A DNA stretch of 7,526 bases from Actinomycetes bacterium. GTDB lineage: Bacteria; Actinomycetota; Acidimicrobiia; Acidimicrobiales; RAAP-2. Below the pieces are notes generated by a model. The model made no database searches. It was given only the letters and a program-made list of their open reading frames with translations, and had not been told where the DNA came from. Shown one piece after another: positions 5,785-7,526 of the stretch. Position 1 is the stretch's first letter. Every line of letters starts with the position of its first letter. The position numbers and the translations under genes are program-made. The stretch lies in the NCBI GenBank assembly GCA_021849765.1, contig JAJZSM010000067.1:1-7526 (forward strand), read 5' to 3'.

Positions 5785-7136
5785 CCTTCCGCTTCCGTGT
5801 CATCAGCGCCACGGTCGGGGTCGCGGCGATCGCCGTCATCCTGGCCAGCCTGGCGTCGTTCCTCACGACCCGTGACGCGCTGCTGCGCTCCGTGGACGAG
5901 TCATTGATCCAGGCGGCACAGTCCCCCACTTCCCACACCGTCGGCGACGAGAGCCGCGTGACCGGGGCCTACTTCGAGCTGGTCCTGTCCGGCGGCACGA
6001 CGATCCCCACGTCGAACGTCCCTATCGACGCGACGATCCTCGCCATCGCGCGCGGTCACGCCGCCCAGACGCTGCGCACGGTCACGTTCGGCGGTGAGTC
6101 CTATCGCGAGCTCATCGTGCCATTGCCCGCCAAGTCGGTGGTGACCTGTCAGACCGGCCTCTGCACAATCCCAACCACCTCGGCCGAACTGTTCGTGGTC
6201 AACATCAGTGGCCAAGTCGGTGAGCTGCGCCACTTGGCGAGCACCCTCCTCGCGGTCGCCGCCGGCGGTCTGCTCCTCGCGCTGGTGCTCGGCCTCCTCA
6301 TCGCGCGCGCGGCCCTGCGCCCGCTCGAGACGGTCACCAACGAGATCGAGGAGGTCGCCGAGACGAGTGACACCTCGCGGCGTATCGACGAGGGCGGGGC
6401 CGACGAGCTCGGACGGCTCCGACGGGTCTTTAACCGGTTGATGAACTCGGTTCAGTCCAGCGAGGACCTGCAGCGCCAGCTCGTCGCCGACGCCAGCCAC
6501 GAGCTGCGCACGCCGCTCACGAGCCTTCGTACCAACGCTCAGGTGCTCTCACGCGCGAACGAGCTCGCACCCGACGACCTTCGCCAACTCACCGATGACA
6601 TGGTGACCCAGGTGGACGAACTCGCCGCGCTCGTGACCGATCTCGGCGAGTTGTCGCGCGGTGATCGCAGCGAGGGTCGCGTGGAACAGCTCCGACTCGA
6701 CGAGTGCGTGGACGAGTGCGTGGACACCGCGCGCACCTACGCACGGATCAAGGACATCACCATCGACGTCGAAGTCACCGAGTCCCTGGTCAATGGCCGA
6801 CGGGACCGGCTCATGCGGGCGATCAGCAACCTCTTGACCAACGCCATCAAGTTCACACCCGAAGGTGGCCGAATCGTGGTTCGCTCCAACGACGGTGTCG
6901 TCACCGTCGCGGACACGGGTCCCGGGATCGCCGCTCATGAACGCCCCCACGTCTTCGACCGATTCTGGCGTTCGGCCTCGGCCCGATCGCTGCCCGGATC
7001 AGGCCTCGGACTCTCCATCGTCGCCCAGGTCGTCGACGAGTTCCGCGGCACCGTGCGCGTTGACGAGGACCCCGAGCTGGGCGGTGCGCGCTTCACCATC
7101 GTCCTACCGACCGCCCAAGACGACGCCACCGCCTGA
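5781..7136 (+). CDS. Sensor histidine kinase, MprB-like
   Basis: Membrane HAMP-type sensor kinase of 451 residues, partner of the preceding regulator (GTGA overlap). Order: first membrane segment about 7-28; extracytoplasmic sensor domain about 30-150, with Cys123 and Cys128 in TCQTGLCT; second membrane segment about 153-175; HAMP about 176-228; HisKA with autophosphorylated His240 in [18 protein letters not shown]; HATPase domain about 340-445 with N-box [14 protein letters not shown] (Asn354), G1 DTGPGIA (378-384), F box FDRFWRS and G2 GSGLGLS (406-412). The [21 protein letters not shown] stretch matches the style of mycobacterial MprB. A 12-base repeat at 6699-6722 encodes DECVDECV in the linker before the ATPase domain. 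All catalytic motifs are intact, so it should be active. The signal sensed is unknown; the Cys pair hints at thiol or redox input, as inference only. Confidence 0.95.
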   Translation: MTFRFRVISATVGVAAIAVILASLASFLTTRDALLRSVDESLIQAAQSPTSHTVGDESRVTGAYFELVLSGGTTIPTSNVPIDATILAIARGHAAQTLRTVTFGGESYRELIVPLPAKSVVTCQTGLCTIPTTSAELFVVNISGQVGELRHLASTLLAVAAGGLLLALVLGLLIARAALRPLETVTNEIEEVAETSDTSRRIDEGGADELGRLRRVFNRLMNSVQSSEDLQRQLVADASHELRTPLTSLRTNAQVLSRANELAPDDLRQLTDDMVTQVDELAALVTDLGELSRGDRSEGRVEQLRLDECVDECVDTARTYARIKDITIDVEVTESLVNGRRDRLMRAISNLLTNAIKFTPEGGRIVVRSNDGVVTVADTGPGIAAHERPHVFDRFWRSASARSLPGSGLGLSIVAQVVDEFRGTVRVDEDPELGGARFTIVLPTAQDDATA

Positions 7137-7162
7137 TTTTGACGAGTTTCTTACCTATCGCT

Positions 7163-7183
7163 CCCACCCCGCTTAGCGGTGGG
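7163..7183 (+). terminator. Hairpin between the kinase and the small membrane protein gene
   Basis: CCCA-(CC bulge)-CCGC, loop TTA, GCGG-TGGG: an 8-pair GC-rich stem with a 2-base bulge, 26 bases after the kinase stop. Only a broken pyrimidine run (CTTTCTCTC, 7191-7199) follows, so it is a weak terminator or an attenuating/mRNA-stabilising stem rather than a classic one. Confidence 0.35.
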
Positions 7184-7199
7184 TGTCAGACTTTCTCTC

Positions 7200-7211
7200 A
7201 AGGAATTCCTT
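7200..7211. promoter_or_regulatory. Perfect 12-base palindrome covering the ribosome binding site
   Basis: AAGGAATTCCTT is fully self-complementary and sits directly against the ATG at 7212. Its left half, AAGGA, is the Shine-Dalgarno, with 7 bases to the start codon, which favours ATG 7212 over the upstream in-frame GTG at 7179. Confidence 0.6.
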
Positions 7212-7517
7212 ATGCGCACCTACGCTCGCACCCCCCAACAACGTGACCGCCGCTTCGCCCGGGTCCGCACGATGACCCAAGCCGTCCTCATCGGCTCGGG
7301 CGTCGCGTCGGGCGCGTTCGTCGGGTACGCCGCGAGTACCGCCAAGCCGGTGGTCGCCCTGCGGCCGACCACGACGTCCTCACCCACGACGACGACCCCA
7401 CCCTCATCGACCGCGACCCAGACGCCCAGCAGCGTCTACACGCCGCCGACCACCGCCCCCGTGACGACCACGACGACCTGCTACACCACGCCATCGGGCT
7501 CCACGGTGTGCTACTGA
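7212..7517 (+). CDS. Small single-pass membrane protein with Thr/Pro/Ser-rich tail and terminal Cys pair
   Basis: I do not recognise a family. From ATG 7212 the product has 101 residues. A basic N-terminus (about 1-19, many Arg) precedes one hydrophobic segment (MTQAVLIGSGVASGAFVGYA, about 21-40), so the rest is predicted outside the cytoplasm. Residues about 50-89 are almost wholly Thr, Pro and Ser, like a low-complexity spacer or O-glycosylated stalk. The C-terminus has two CY pairs, Cys90-Tyr91 and Cys100-Tyr101, joined by TTPSGSTV, which could close a disulfide loop (CX9C). There is no LPXTG or lipobox; the hydrophobic stretch could be a signal anchor or an uncleaved signal peptide. It lies 75 bases after the kinase on the same strand, with a hairpin between, and may belong to the two-component operon or be its target. 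A gene of this type next to an MprAB-like pair suggests an envelope role, as inference only. Confidence 0.7.
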   Translation: MRTYARTPQQRDRRFARVRTMTQAVLIGSGVASGAFVGYAASTAKPVVALRPTTTSSPTTTTPPSSTATQTPSSVYTPPTTAPVTTTTTCYTTPSGSTVCY

Positions 7518-7526
7518 TCGATGCAG

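Noticed and set aside
6699..6722. 12-base tandem repeat GACGAGTGCGTG in the kinase gene
   Set aside because: It encodes DECVDECV where typical kinases have a helix of the same length, so it appears to add no insertion and is likely chance codon repetition.
7521..7526. ATGCAG at the right edge as the start of another gene
   Set aside because: Only two codons are visible and no ribosome site precedes it, so it cannot be supported.
1..7526. CRISPR arrays, insertion sequences, phage genes or attachment sites
   Set aside because: No spaced repeats, transposase motifs, terminal inverted repeats, or duplicated tRNA 3' end were seen.

Overview
The window is GC-rich. It carries a run of housekeeping genes on the minus strand, then a mostly plus-strand accessory stretch. 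Several features fit a high-GC actinobacterium: frequent GTG starts, a TL5/Ctc-type L25, an MprA/MprB-like two-component pair and a thioredoxin with an acidic/alanine-rich tail. A lineage such as Acidimicrobiia is possible, but the taxonomic call is inference from gene content and composition only.

Minus strand, 3440 down to 1: glmU, prs, rplY (ctc) and pth are consecutive, and the first 17 codons of another gene overlap the pth stop codon as GTGA. This is the classical Gram-positive order, seen in Bacillus subtilis as gcaD-prs-ctc-spoVC(pth)-...-mfd, so the partial gene is plausibly mfd. The block covers UDP-GlcNAc synthesis, PRPP synthesis, a ribosomal protein and recycling of peptidyl-tRNA. 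The GlmU is unusual: it keeps a complete uridylyltransferase domain but stops at 362 residues, before the acetyltransferase active site.

Middle: a 119-base divergent intergenic region (3441-3559) separates glmU from a thioredoxin gene on the plus strand. It holds a 16-base inverted repeat, ATACCCC-AG-GGGGTAT, that looks like a CsoR/CstR (DUF156) family operator and overlaps a TATACT -10 box. No such regulator is encoded in the window. An alpha/beta hydrolase follows thioredoxin after 25 bases, and a tRNA-Gln(UUG) with encoded CCA lies convergent to it on the minus strand.

Right side: a response regulator and a sensor histidine kinase, coupled by a GTGA overlap and similar to mycobacterial MprA/MprB, are followed by a small single-pass membrane protein with a Thr/Pro/Ser-rich tail and a terminal Cys pair. 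The kinase sensor domain carries a CX4C motif. The kinase and the small protein may therefore share an extracytoplasmic, possibly thiol-linked, role, but this is inference. The strongest leads for something new are the truncated GlmU, the CsoR-like site at trx, and the two-component/small-Cys-protein module that runs toward the right edge.
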